Shown here piece after piece: positions 8,447-17,923 of a stretch of DNA of 61,248 nucleotides. Made by a program: the position numbers and the translations under genes. This DNA is from Siphonobacter sp. BAB-5405 (GTDB lineage: Bacteria; Bacteroidota; Bacteroidia; Cytophagales; Spirosomataceae), in NCBI RefSeq assembly GCF_002872335.1, contig NZ_NJAG01000030.1, forward strand, positions 234 through 61,481. Reading direction: 5' to 3'. Every line of letters begins with the position of its first letter. The stretch's first letter is position 1. The notes beneath the pieces were generated by a model. The model had not been told where the DNA came from. It did not search any database and saw only the letters and a program-made list of their open reading frames with translations.

Positions 8447-10297
8447 TTAAAACAGAATTTCGTATTTGATCGCGTTGGTACTCACCGGCATCAGCAGCTC
8501 CTGACGATTGCCGGATTTGCGTAAGGTTGCACCCGTCACGCGGACGTAATACGACTTGCCGTCAATGGCATACAGACCGGGCTGTACCTCTACGATGTCG
8601 CTACCCGTGGCTACGAGGTGGTACAGATTGGCCGTCGGATTTTTCACTGTGATTTCGCGGACGAGGTATTTATTACCTTCGGCCGGACGGATTTTATCCG
8701 AGACTTCGCTACCGAAATAGGTATAGTTGAAGGTCGGCAGACCCGCTTCATCCACGTCATAACCCAAGGGCTTGTACGTGCCGCCTTCTTCGGGCAGATT
8801 CTCCGTCCAGGCTTTGGAAGAAGAACTTAACACGGCAAAATCAGGAAAATCATTGAAAGAAGCCAGTACACCCCGGGGCCGCGAGGAACCATCCCCCCGG
8901 TCGTGCCACATCGGTGTAGCATCCAAGAAATCGCCTTTCCAGGCCTGTACCAACGCTCCGTTGTCGAGATCAAAGGTGTAATGCAGACCATCGGCAGAAC
9001 CTACCTGTACGGCGTGTACAATCCGCTTGCGTTTGCCATCGGGGTAAATGTCCATGAAGCTACGGGTAATCGTATTTTCACGAGCATCAATCAAAATGGG
9101 GTCCGTCGATGGATTGGTCAGCAGGGAAGCAGGAGCCGTCAGGCTCGTATGCCGCACACCGGGGCCTTCCACTTCGAGGGCTAAGCCGGGGCGTACCCAT
9201 TCGTCGCGTTTTACGTAGGCAATTTCTACGTTCGCCGTACCAGCGGGCAGTTTAATGGTCCCCGCATTGTACTGACCGGGTTGCAGAAATCCTTCTTTCA
9301 CAACGACCTGATTGTTGACTTTCAAACGAGCCGTACCCCCCGCGGAAAGGAAGAATTTGTATTCACCCGCCGTAGGAACCGTAAGCTTACCCGTGTAAAG
9401 CAGACCAAAGTTGTTCGTCTGATTGGTGACGTCCCAGTTTACTTCCGAAGGCGTACCCGTACTGGTCGATTTCAGTTTGGAGAAATCGGGAATCTGGGCG
9501 AAAGAATCGTTATTGGAAGGCTCGTAGGCTTTGAACTGCGTACCCGTCAATTGCAATTTTTCGTCACCGTAGCTGCGGTAACGAAGATTACGGAAGGCAA
9601 TCGCCCCGTGATCCCCCTGAATCATGATGGGTCCTTTGGCGGCTTCTTCTTCCGAGATCGGGCCACCCGTCGGTCCGGAAAGTTCTACGTTTTCCTGAAT
9701 GGTAATGCCGTTCAGCGAAATTTTCAACACCTTGGCGTTGGCAATTTTCTTACCGGAAGCGTCAAAACGAGGAGCCTGGAATGAGATTTCCATGTGTTGC
9801 CACAGACCAGGAGCCTTACCGGCATTGATCCGGGGAGCGTGTCCTTCGTACATACGGCCCGAAGGCAGTTCCCGGCGTTTGTAAATTCCGCCCACGTCGC
9901 TGTCTGAAGGAGCTTTCACGCCCCAGCTGTCGAGCAATTGAATTTCGTACCGACCTTGCAGGTAGAATCCGGAGTTCGAATGCGAAGCCATCATGAAGTC
10001 AAACTCCAGATCAGCATCCCCGTGTTCGAACGTCGTCAGCAGATTCGCCCGGTTGTTGGCATCGGGCTGGTTGACCAGCACGCCCGAACCGGCTTTGGTG
10101 GTAAGTACTTCTTTTTGCTGCAAATCGGCCGCTACCTCACCGACAATTTTCCAATTGCCCGCTTTCGTAGGACGAAACGCACTCATATCGGTCAGTGAAA
10201 GGGTCTGGGGAACCGTACCAAACTGAGCGAAAGCCGCCGCGTTTAGTCCGGCCACAAGCCACCCGGCAGCCCACAGCCGAAGAAGAGGTCTTTTCAT
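8447..10297 (-). CDS. Exported DUF1080 (3-keto-disaccharide hydrolase-like) and PA14 protein
   Basis: The 616-residue protein starts with a signal peptide (MKRPLLRLWAAGWLVAGLNAAAFA). A DUF1080 / 3-keto-disaccharide hydrolase domain (about 35-240) follows. Its markers are LTTFEHGDADLEFDFMMA, the strand SGFYLQGRYEIQLLDSWG and the closing GPIMIQGDHGAIAFRNLRYR. A PA14-like carbohydrate-binding segment (about 265-385; GLLYTGKLTVPTAGEYKFFL) comes next, and then a C-terminal part found with haem or propeller dehydrogenases. It probably acts on sugars in the periplasm together with the downstream propeller/cytochrome c protein. The ATG at 10297 is preferred over an earlier in-frame start because it begins the signal peptide. 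Confidence 0.78.
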   Translation of the reverse strand: MKRPLLRLWAAGWLVAGLNAAAFAQFGTVPQTLSLTDMSAFRPTKAGNWKIVGEVAADLQQKEVLTTKAGSGVLVNQPDANNRANLLTTFEHGDADLEFDFMMASHSNSGFYLQGRYEIQLLDSWGVKAPSDSDVGGIYKRRELPSGRMYEGHAPRINAGKAPGLWQHMEISFQAPRFDASGKKIANAKVLKISLNGITIQENVELSGPTGGPISEEEAAKGPIMIQGDHGAIAFRNLRYRSYGDEKLQLTGTQFKAYEPSNNDSFAQIPDFSKLKSTSTGTPSEVNWDVTNQTNNFGLLYTGKLTVPTAGEYKFFLSAGGTARLKVNNQVVVKEGFLQPGQYNAGTIKLPAGTANVEIAYVKRDEWVRPGLALEVEGPGVRHTSLTAPASLLTNPSTDPILIDARENTITRSFMDIYPDGKRKRIVHAVQVGSADGLHYTFDLDNGALVQAWKGDFLDATPMWHDRGDGSSRPRGVLASFNDFPDFAVLSSSSKAWTENLPEEGGTYKPLGYDVDEAGLPTFNYTYFGSEVSDKIRPAEGNKYLVREITVKNPTANLYHLVATGSDIVEVQPGLYAIDGKSYYVRVTGATLRKSGNRQELLMPVSTNAIKYEILF

Positions 10298-10397
10298 AGT
10301 ACTGTTGAAATGTTGGTTAGCAATGAACTTGCAAATCAAAGCAGTGAAGCCCACATTCCAACTATACTGATACCCACTTAACAATAAATAATCGTAT

Positions 10398-11444
10398 CTA
10401 ACCTACTTTAATTAAAATACGACTGGTTTCCGCTAAAGCCGTACAAGTTAAAATCTCGCCTTGGGCCAGCTCCCGTTCGGTCAGTACATCGTTGATGGTC
10501 ATTTTCACCCGACCTTCCAGACACTGGGCCACACAGGTACTACAACGCCCACCCCGGCAACTATACGGTAACAAAATGCCCGCTTTGAGAGCTGCCGTCA
10601 GCAGGTACGTTCCAGCCGGGACTGCGAGCGTATACCGCTGGTTCTGGTACTCGATTTCAACCTGACTCGCGACGCCAAAGCCCTCGGGAATGGCGGGCGT
10701 TTGCGGAGGAATGACAAAGTTTTCCTTACGAATCGATTCGGCTGGGAAACCCAGAAACAGCAGTACAATCCGGACGAGTCGCATGAAATCTTCCGGGCCA
10801 CAGAGGTAGAAAGCAGGCTGATTACGTGTGGGATCCAGATGCCGGGCCAGCAACTTTTCAAAAAGGGTATTGTTGAGGCGGCGGGCCCGTTCATCCGCGG
10901 GCGGATTGCTATACAGATACTCGATGGTCAGTCGCTCCGGAAATTGCTGCGTGAGGGCATCCAGCTCGTCTTTGAAAATCGTACTGCTTCGACTGGTATT
11001 ACTATAAAAAAGTACGATCCGACGCTGCGGCTGCTGATACAAAGCCGCTTTGATCAGCGAATAAATGGGTGTGATGCCGCTACCTGCCGCTACAAGGAGC
11101 AGATCCGTATCCGCCTGCGAATCCAGTGTAAACCGGCCAGCGGGCGGCAGGCTTCGTAGCGTATCGCCCACTTGCAGGTTTTGTAAAAGCCAGCGGGACA
11201 CTTCACCATTAACGACCCGCTTGATTGTCAGACTGAAGCTTGTATCTACTTCCGGCGTGGAGCTGATGGAATACGAACGCCGTAGCTTGTGTCCTTCGTG
11301 CTGCAACAATAGCGTCAGAAACTGGCCTGCCCGATACGGTACTGGCAAGCCATCGACTGGCTCGAGCACATACGTTTTACAATCGGCCGTCTCGGGGCGT
11401 ATGGCCGTTACTTTCCATTCAATCCATTCAACCTTTGAATCCAT
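10398..11444 (-). CDS. Ferredoxin-NADP reductase-like flavoprotein with C-terminal 2Fe-2S domain
   Basis: The 348-residue soluble enzyme resembles PaaE and other reductase components. The order is an FAD-binding barrel (about 5-105, motif RRSYSIS), an NAD(P)-binding domain (about 110-235, AAGSGITPIYSLIKA and the YLCGPEDFM motif) and a plant-type 2Fe-2S ferredoxin domain at the C terminus with ligands Cys296, Cys301, Cys304 and Cys334 (CRGGRCSTC). It passes electrons from NAD(P)H to an oxygenase or other acceptor. No oxygenase is nearby, so the partner is unknown. It is 100 bases upstream of the DUF1080/PA14 gene on the same strand and may or may not be cotranscribed. Confidence 0.85.
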   Translation of the reverse strand: MDSKVEWIEWKVTAIRPETADCKTYVLEPVDGLPVPYRAGQFLTLLLQHEGHKLRRSYSISSTPEVDTSFSLTIKRVVNGEVSRWLLQNLQVGDTLRSLPPAGRFTLDSQADTDLLLVAAGSGITPIYSLIKAALYQQPQRRIVLFYSNTSRSSTIFKDELDALTQQFPERLTIEYLYSNPPADERARRLNNTLFEKLLARHLDPTRNQPAFYLCGPEDFMRLVRIVLLFLGFPAESIRKENFVIPPQTPAIPEGFGVASQVEIEYQNQRYTLAVPAGTYLLTAALKAGILLPYSCRGGRCSTCVAQCLEGRVKMTINDVLTERELAQGEILTCTALAETSRILIKVG

Positions 11445-12106
11445 TGTTTATCTTACGTTAATTTCTGGGCAAAACCCAACCTATCGGGCAAACGCTGTGT
11501 CTTAAAGGCGATTAGATATTTCAAGACAATTGAGTCCGCTTTTCCAGCGATTGATCTGATTTTTACAGCAATTCATTCGCTAGCTTTTTATCATTTTTTT
11601 TAACATCAGCCAATTTTGTTCCAGACTATGGGTTTCAGAAGCGTCCGTTTACCAGATTGTACTAAAAAATTTTAAGACTCGTGGGGGTAAATCGCTTTCT
11701 GACTGTCCTACTGACGATGTTCAGCTTATACACGGTCTTTAACTTCAGGTAAAACAATCCACCCCATGAAAAGGATAAAAAACGGTTCGCTTGAGAAGAC
11801 ACTCCACCAACGTATAACTATCTGTTCCATAGCGGTACTCCAGCACCTTCATGAAACCGTACCTCCTTTATACTTCTGTTATTTTCCAGACCTGGCAGAT
11901 TAACTGTTACATGCCCCGGTCTGTTTGGATGATGAGGTGCTTCTAACCCTCCTTTTCTGTCAATCGTTTCCTACGGATTCATCCAATTTTTACAGAGCGT
12001 TTCTAACCGGCTGTTCATCACCAGGTCTTTAGTAAACGTCCTGCTCCCAACGCGTTCATTACCCCAAGAACTCTATCCATTACCGATCCCGTTGTCCACA
12101 CCTGCC
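11445..12106. other. Long intergenic region between divergent genes
   Basis: About 660 bases separate the reductase (minus) from the DUF5686 gene (plus). I find no RNA gene, long open frame, clear promoter match or strong hairpin. A 45-codon frame beginning at 11765 (MKRIKNGSLEKTL) has no recognisable features and is not called. Confidence 0.4.
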
Positions 12107-14614
12107 ATGTATCATTTCCCTAAACTTCCTTTTTCCTGGATACTACTCTGCTCATTGAGTGTACTGCTGAGTTTTACGCTGGCAGGCCAGTCTCCTACGC
12201 ACGAGGTTTCCGGTCAGATTACTGATCAGAAAACGGGCCTGGGTATTCCCTTTGCTTCGGTGGGTGTACTGGGAAAACCCAACGGCACCGTCGCCAACGA
12301 AGAAGGTCGTTATCAGCTTCGCTCCAGTCAGCCCCTTGATTCACTACTTATTTCAGCGGTGGGTTACCAGACGACCCGGGTAGCCGTCACGGGGTCTTCG
12401 CTTTCGATTTCCCTGCTCCCCATGGCGGCAACGCTGGGTGAAGTAGTCATTCGGGCGGGTGAAAACCCGGCTTTTCGGCTATTGCGGGAAGTGGCAACCC
12501 GCCGTTCACAACACGATTTTCAGCAACAGCCCGCCTATACCTATCAGGCGTACAGTCAGCTTACGGTAGGAATCAACAAGATCGATGAGCATTTTCAGCA
12601 ACGAAAACCCGTTCAAACCATTCTACAGGCCTTACCTAAATCCGAACGGCAGTCGGGCAACCTTCCGGTATTTACTTCCGAAACGCTGTCGAAAATCTAC
12701 GCTCGTCACCAACCGAACCTGAGCAAGGAAGAGATTCTAAAGACCAACATCAACAGCGTCGGAATTACGGACGACAGCTTTATTGCTCTCTTCACCGGAG
12801 CGGGTTTTAATACCCTCAACTTTTACGAAAATCAGGTCAGCCTGTTTCGGAAAGAATTCATGTCGCCCCTCTCCTCCCACGGACGGCAGGCCTATACCTA
12901 CTTTCTGGCCGATACCACACAACTGGAAGGCCGCTCCTGCTACGTCGTTGAATTCGACCCCAAGCGTAAACACGACCTGGTTTTTGAAGGTCGCCTGTTT
13001 GTGGACACCCTCACGTATGCCCTGGCGGGCATTGAGGCTCGTCTGGGGCCCGAAGCAACTATTAATTACATCGAAGGAATGGACCTTTCCATTACGTATG
13101 AACCCACTTCAACGGGTGTCTGGGTGCCAACGCTCACGCAGGTAACGGTTCAGGCAGGTGAGGTAGTCAAACACACGTTCGGAGCGATGGTCGCCTACGC
13201 CATGGCGTTAACTGATTTCAGCGTGGAAGAGCCCCGTAGCATTCGATTTTTCGATACGGAAGTAGAACTGGCCACCGATCGGCAGCAGGATAGCGAAGCC
13301 TTCTGGCAACAGCACCGGGAGCGAATTCCTTTCAGTGAACTGGAGAAAAATCGCCAGCTCGTGGATACCATTCGGAATGTTCCCCTGATTAAGGCCGCCA
13401 CGCAGGCCGGTGAATTTGTGTACAAGGGAGGTTACGTGCCCATAGCCAAAGGTCTGGAACTGGGTTCCGTATTTTCAACCTGGGCCTACAACCGCCTGGA
13501 AGGTCACCGGCTTCGGCTCGGCTTGCAGACGAATGCCCGCTTTAGTAAAACCTGGCAATTTCTGGGCTACATGGCCTATGGCTCCCACGATAAAGTCTGG
13601 AAACGAGGTGGAGAAATCCGGTTTATTCCCAGGCGTTCGCCGCTGACCCTTTTTACCCTCCGGCATACGTACGATCTGGAACGACTGGGGCTTCGCCTGG
13701 AGCAACTCGCAGATGACCCCATGTTGAGAATTATCAACCGATTCGGCCATTTCAAAAAAGCGTATTACCTGCGAGAAAACGTCCTGACCGCCCAGCAGGA
13801 TTTAGGACCCAATTTCACGCAGACAGTGGGCGTTCGTCAGCAATGCATGGATTTCCGCTTTCCCATCTTTGTCCCGCTGACCGATCAGTCGATAGCCAGA
13901 CTAGGCAAACTCTGGAGTCGGGAAGTTTTTCTGGAAACGCGTTACGCACCAGGTCGTTTGCCCAACCGACGGGTGACCAGCCGACGCGTCCGGCAGCGTC
14001 CGACGGAAACGGCTCCTGTTGTTACGCTTCGCTATCAGTATGGTACGTTGTATCAGCCCAAAGGATTGGCTACGCCCTATGAGGCTACGTCTTACCAAAA
14101 ATGGCAGTTGCAACTTGATCATGCCATTCGCTGGGGCATTTGGGGACGAACCCATTACACCCTGCAAGCGGGCTATACCCCTTCAACGTTACCCTATCCT
14201 TTGCTGGAAGTGCATCAGGGCAATTCTACGCCCTTTTACAATCGTAATGCTTTCAATCTTATGAACTACGCCGAATTTGTGAGTGATCGGTACGTGTCGC
14301 TGGCCGTGGAGCATAAATTTGAAGGACTGTTTACGAATCGCATTCCCGTCGTTCGTGACTGGGGCTTACGAAATTTTATCACCGCAAAAATCCTCTACGG
14401 TCAGCTTAGCACTGCCAACCAGCGACTCTTACTGGACCTGGAACGAAAGCCGGTTATTCATACCCTCCAAACCTTGCCCTACGTAGAAGTAGGGTATGGT
14501 TTCTCGAACGTATTTCGGGTAGCCCGCATCGAAGCGATGCACCGCCTAACCTATCGAGATAACCCACGTATTCAGCGTTTTGGGGTAAAAGTCTCGTTTC
14601 AGTTGAGTTTATAG
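12107..14614 (+). CDS. DUF5686 outer-membrane protein with carboxypeptidase-like domain
   Basis: The 835-residue protein has a signal peptide, then a CarboxypepD_reg-like beta-sandwich (about 25-110; VSGQITDQKTGLGIPFASVG and the GYQTTRVAV strand) and a long DUF5686 region running to the C terminus. The C-terminal half is rich in alternating aromatic strands and ends in FGVKVSFQLSL, an outer-membrane barrel end with a final hydrophobic residue. Family members are widespread in Bacteroidota and are related to TonB-linked receptors, but have no assigned substrate. The frame opens at a TTG (12092); the ATG at 12107 is preferred. It stands alone between two long intergenic regions. Confidence 0.82.
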   Translation: MYHFPKLPFSWILLCSLSVLLSFTLAGQSPTHEVSGQITDQKTGLGIPFASVGVLGKPNGTVANEEGRYQLRSSQPLDSLLISAVGYQTTRVAVTGSSLSISLLPMAATLGEVVIRAGENPAFRLLREVATRRSQHDFQQQPAYTYQAYSQLTVGINKIDEHFQQRKPVQTILQALPKSERQSGNLPVFTSETLSKIYARHQPNLSKEEILKTNINSVGITDDSFIALFTGAGFNTLNFYENQVSLFRKEFMSPLSSHGRQAYTYFLADTTQLEGRSCYVVEFDPKRKHDLVFEGRLFVDTLTYALAGIEARLGPEATINYIEGMDLSITYEPTSTGVWVPTLTQVTVQAGEVVKHTFGAMVAYAMALTDFSVEEPRSIRFFDTEVELATDRQQDSEAFWQQHRERIPFSELEKNRQLVDTIRNVPLIKAATQAGEFVYKGGYVPIAKGLELGSVFSTWAYNRLEGHRLRLGLQTNARFSKTWQFLGYMAYGSHDKVWKRGGEIRFIPRRSPLTLFTLRHTYDLERLGLRLEQLADDPMLRIINRFGHFKKAYYLRENVLTAQQDLGPNFTQTVGVRQQCMDFRFPIFVPLTDQSIARLGKLWSREVFLETRYAPGRLPNRRVTSRRVRQRPTETAPVVTLRYQYGTLYQPKGLATPYEATSYQKWQLQLDHAIRWGIWGRTHYTLQAGYTPSTLPYPLLEVHQGNSTPFYNRNAFNLMNYAEFVSDRYVSLAVEHKFEGLFTNRIPVVRDWGLRNFITAKILYGQLSTANQRLLLDLERKPVIHTLQTLPYVEVGYGFSNVFRVARIEAMHRLTYRDNPRIQRFGVKVSFQLSL

Positions 14615-15082
14615 CCCGTCTATTTCCCTTTCAACGATTTTCTGCTTTCGTCATAACGGAACATTTAACGTTGTGTAAGAGCCTGAGCCGCTATTCCACT
14701 ATTTAACCTTTCAGCCAGACTCGCTCCGGTAGCCAGCCTGACTGAGATGTATAAGCATTCGGAAAACACCTGCTCATCCCTGACCTGGTCAGAGTCGGGT
14801 AAATAGCCTGTCGTATAGCGATGGGGTAGGCGAAAATTAGCCGGATTCAGTAAAAAATAAATGCTCCTGCTGACATAGGGTTGTCAATACCCGGTCTTAG
14901 GTTTGCTTCAGAAAATTTACAGCATACCTGTGTCAGGCTGGGGTTTCGTACGGTCCGGTAGTTCATCATGAAAATTCGTCCCTCTATCCTAAAAGTATAG
15001 GTTGGTAAAGCCACCCGTCTGACTTTTGAAGTCTCATCCTTAACGCTATGATCCCATGATTGTTATGCAGCGTCTGCTTCGG

Positions 15083-15112
15083 CGAAGTTTTCTCATCCTG
15101 GAAAAAACTTCG
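15083..15112. promoter_or_regulatory. Operator-like inverted repeat upstream of the RND operon
   Basis: CGAAGTTTT (15083-15091) and AAAACTTCG (15104-15112) form perfect 9-base arms with a 12-base spacer. The right arm abuts the -7 element, so a bound dimeric regulator would block RNA polymerase. Many RND operons are controlled by TetR- or MarR-type repressors at such sites, but no regulator gene is adjacent here. Confidence 0.5.
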
Positions 15113-15120
15113 TAGCTTTG
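15113..15120 (+). promoter_or_regulatory. TAnnTTTG -7 element of the TolC-MFP-RND operon
   Basis: TAGCTTTG matches the Bacteroidota -7 consensus. It lies 225 bases before the tolC-type ATG and directly after the inverted repeat. No clear -33 element is visible; the region at the expected distance lies within the repeat spacer. Confidence 0.5.
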
Positions 15121-15299
15121 ATCGGTTCCTGTTCGGCCTATTCTTAACCAATCAACGATTCCTTTCACTACGAGTATGAGCTTGTAAAAACTCGGGGGCC
15201 AGGCACCTATGGCCCCTATCCGGCTTCATCCCCGGACCCATCATCTTCGGAGTACGTATTCATCCAACGAATCCTTCAACGGGATTCAACGCTTAAGCC

Positions 15300-15324
15300 G
15301 CATTTCGCTTCATAACCGAAATGC
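15300..15324. repeat. Palindrome in the RND operon leader
   Basis: GCATTTCG (15300-15307) and CGAAATGC (15317-15324) are perfect 8-base arms around a 9-base spacer, ending 20 bases before the ATG at 15345. As RNA it would form a hairpin near the ribosome site; as DNA it could bind a regulator. Confidence 0.4.
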
Positions 15325-15344
15325 GTTCAACACAACCATATCCC

Positions 15345-16715
15345 ATGAAACCACTCATTCTGATCCGATGGGGCACACTTTGGTGTAGCTTCATTGTCAG
15401 TTTTACGGGTTTGTGCCAGCAAACCTTCACCCTCAAAGAGGCTGTTGATTACGGGGTCAAAAACAATCGCAATGTTTCCAATACCCAACTGGATGTAGCG
15501 ATCGCCCAGGCTCGTATCGGCGAAATCAAAGCCACGGGTCTACCCCAGGCCAGCGTAGCACTCGGGCTTTCGCATACCATCAAACCCCAGCCTTTCTTTA
15601 TGCCACCCGGTATGAGTTTCATTCCCGGTGAGCCCGCTCTGCCGGGCGACGAAGAACTGGCCCTGGCGTTAGGTGGCGTTCGTTACAATTCCAATGCAGT
15701 CGCTAATCTGAACTGGCTGTTATTCAGCAGTTCGTATCTGCTAGGTCTGAAAGCCGCCAAGGTGTATACCGAGCTGGCGAACAAAAACCTGACGGCCAGC
15801 AAGATTACCATTGCTGAAAACGTAACAAAAGCGTACTACTCCGTACTCGTCAACGAAGAACGGCTGAGTTTGCTGGAAGTAAACGTGCACCGGCTGGATA
15901 CCCTATTGCGAGATACGCGGGCTTCGAACGTGGAAGGCCTCGTTGAAAAAATCGACGTACAACGAATTGAGGTCCAGCGAAATAACCTTGTTACGGAACA
16001 GCAGAATGTACAGCGATTACAGGATCTCGCCTACCTGCTACTCAAGTACCAAATGGGTTACCCACTGGATCAACCGATGGCCTTAAGTGAAAAGCTGGCC
16101 AAAACGGAATTCAGCGAAGCGATGATTCAGCAGGTCAAGAAACCCTTTCAATACGCGGACCGCATTGAGTATTCAACCTTGGAAACGCAACGCCAGCTAC
16201 AGGTACTTGACGTCAAGAATGTCAGCCGCAGTTTATGGCCTACGCTTTCGCTGACGGGGAATTATGGCTTTTATAACGGTCGGCAAACCATTGCCCGCTT
16301 TGTTACCCGCCCCTGGCTGGACGCTGGCTCGATTGGCTTCGCCATCAACATACCGGTGTTCGATGGGTTTACGCGACGGTACAAGCTTTCCCAGTCCCGT
16401 AGTAACCTCCTCAAGATTGATAACAGCATGAAACTTCTTGAGCAGAGCATCGACTTGCAACTCAGTCAGTCGGAAGTACAGCTTCGTAACTACTGGTTTA
16501 CCCTAGGCGAGCAACAAAAGAACCTCGATCTGGCTCAGGAAGTCCTGCGAGTTACGCAAATCAAGTACCGGGAGGGTGTAGGTTCCAACATTGAAGTCAT
16601 CAACGCCGAAGCCAGCTTCCGGGAGTCTCAGACCAATTACTACACTGCCCTGTACAATGCTTTGGTCGCCAAAGTTGACCTGGACAAAGCCGCGGGTAAA
16701 CTGTACACCGAATAA
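15345..16715 (+). CDS. TolC-family outer-membrane efflux channel
   Basis: The 456-residue protein has a signal peptide, then two OEP repeats made of long coiled helices: the first begins FTLKEAVDYGVKNNRNVSNT, the second contains PTLSLTGNYGFYNGRQ and DAGSIGFAINIPVFDGF, both typical strand regions of TolC proteins. It forms the trimeric channel through the outer membrane and periplasm. It is the first gene of a three-gene efflux operon, 39 bases before the MFP gene. An in-frame ATG at 15321 is less likely because the ATG at 15345 begins the signal sequence (MKPLILIRWGTLW). Confidence 0.9.
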   Translation: MKPLILIRWGTLWCSFIVSFTGLCQQTFTLKEAVDYGVKNNRNVSNTQLDVAIAQARIGEIKATGLPQASVALGLSHTIKPQPFFMPPGMSFIPGEPALPGDEELALALGGVRYNSNAVANLNWLLFSSSYLLGLKAAKVYTELANKNLTASKITIAENVTKAYYSVLVNEERLSLLEVNVHRLDTLLRDTRASNVEGLVEKIDVQRIEVQRNNLVTEQQNVQRLQDLAYLLLKYQMGYPLDQPMALSEKLAKTEFSEAMIQQVKKPFQYADRIEYSTLETQRQLQVLDVKNVSRSLWPTLSLTGNYGFYNGRQTIARFVTRPWLDAGSIGFAINIPVFDGFTRRYKLSQSRSNLLKIDNSMKLLEQSIDLQLSQSEVQLRNYWFTLGEQQKNLDLAQEVLRVTQIKYREGVGSNIEVINAEASFRESQTNYYTALYNALVAKVDLDKAAGKLYTE

Positions 16716-16754
16716 CGGACTTAACCAATCTCTTCACACACGGAAACGATTCTC

Positions 16755-17879
16755 ATGAAAGTCACATACCTACTTGCTATTTCCCTCTTCGTAGTTGCCT
16801 GTTCCCAGAAAAAAGAAGGGCTGGAAGGCAAAAGAGCCGAACTGGCTGAATTAAAGAAACAACAGGCCGAGCTAACGGGCCAGATTAAAACGCTGGAAGG
16901 TGAAATCGCCAAGCTTGATCCTAAAAAAGCGGAAGAAACCAAAGTGAAGGCCGTCTCCGTAACGCCGCTGCAACCCAGTACCTTCGAACACTTGATTGAG
17001 GTGCAGGGTACAGTGGATGCGAAAAACAACGTACAGGTGAGTCCGCAGGCTTCGGGTGTGATCAAAGCCATTTACGTCAAGGAAGGCGATGCGGTGGGCG
17101 TGGGTACCCCGCTGGCTAAAATTGACGATGCCATTCTGCGGGAATCCGTGGAGGAAACCAAGAATCAGCTTTCCCTGGCCAGTACCCTGTACGAAAAACA
17201 GAAACGCCTCTGGGATCAGCAGATCGGTACGGAGATTCAGTATCTCCAGGCTAAAAACAACAAGGAAGCTCTGGAAAAACGGATTGCGACGCTGCAAGTG
17301 CAACTGAATCAGTCGAAGGTTACTTCTCCCATCGCCGGTACGGTCGATCAAGTCGATGGTAAAGTGGGCATGATGGCGACGCCGGGGGTAAGCATCCTTC
17401 GCGTCGTCAATTTGAGCAGTCTGAAAGTAATGGCGAAAGTAGCCGACACCTACGCTGCCAACATTCGCCGGGGCGACGCCGTGACCATCAAGCTTCCGGA
17501 TCTGAAAAAAGAAATGAAAGCGAAACTCAGCTTCGTTGCCACTACGGTAGATCCGCTCTCGCGGACCTTCACCATTGAAGCGACCCTGCCTCCCAGCAAA
17601 GACCTCAAACCCAATATGCTGGCTCAGGTACTCATCAATGATGTCACGAAAACCAATGCACTGGTAATTGACCAGAACCTGATTCAGAATACGGAAAACG
17701 GTCAGATTGTGTACGTTGCCGCTACTGAAGGCAACAAGAAAGTAGCCAAAGCCCGCCCCGTGAAAACCGGCCTGAGCTACAGCGGCAAGATCGAAATTAC
17801 GGAAGGCCTGCAAGCCGGTGATGCCCTCATTACGGTGGGTTACCAGGAGTTAACGGACGGACAAGCGGTTAGTTACTAA
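16755..17879 (+). CDS. RND efflux periplasmic adaptor (MFP), lipoprotein
   Basis: The 374-residue protein carries a lipoprotein signal with lipobox Cys16 (LFVVACSQ), a Lys/Glu-rich coiled coil (about 20-57) that is longer than usual, a lipoyl-like half (VEVQGTVDAKNNVQVSPQAS-type strand), a second helical hairpin (about 125-185), the second lipoyl half (SPIAGTVDQVDGKVGMM) and a beta-barrel domain. It bridges the inner-membrane pump and the TolC channel. The neighbours on both sides are the matching channel and pump. The extra N-terminal coiled coil is a feature seen in Cytophagales adaptors. Confidence 0.9.
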   Translation: MKVTYLLAISLFVVACSQKKEGLEGKRAELAELKKQQAELTGQIKTLEGEIAKLDPKKAEETKVKAVSVTPLQPSTFEHLIEVQGTVDAKNNVQVSPQASGVIKAIYVKEGDAVGVGTPLAKIDDAILRESVEETKNQLSLASTLYEKQKRLWDQQIGTEIQYLQAKNNKEALEKRIATLQVQLNQSKVTSPIAGTVDQVDGKVGMMATPGVSILRVVNLSSLKVMAKVADTYAANIRRGDAVTIKLPDLKKEMKAKLSFVATTVDPLSRTFTIEATLPPSKDLKPNMLAQVLINDVTKTNALVIDQNLIQNTENGQIVYVAATEGNKKVAKARPVKTGLSYSGKIEITEGLQAGDALITVGYQELTDGQAVSY

Positions 17880-17923
17880 CGAAACGCGGGGCCTGTCTCC
17901 GCGTTCTCTCAACCATCCAAGCA

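Larger units (their letters stand above)
14615..15344. other. Long regulatory region upstream of the RND operon
   Basis: The 730 bases hold no supported gene. The right half contains an operator-like inverted repeat and a -7 element at 15083-15120, a GC-rich hairpin (GGGGCC at 15195-15200 with GGCCCC at 15211-15216) and a palindrome at 15300-15324. If transcription starts near 15125, the 5' untranslated region is about 220 nt. Confidence 0.5.

Noticed and set aside
16872-17813. Long minus-strand frame of 313 codons opposite the MFP gene
   Set aside because: It is antisense to a clear adaptor gene, has no recognisable domain and its composition follows from the codon bias of the plus-strand gene.
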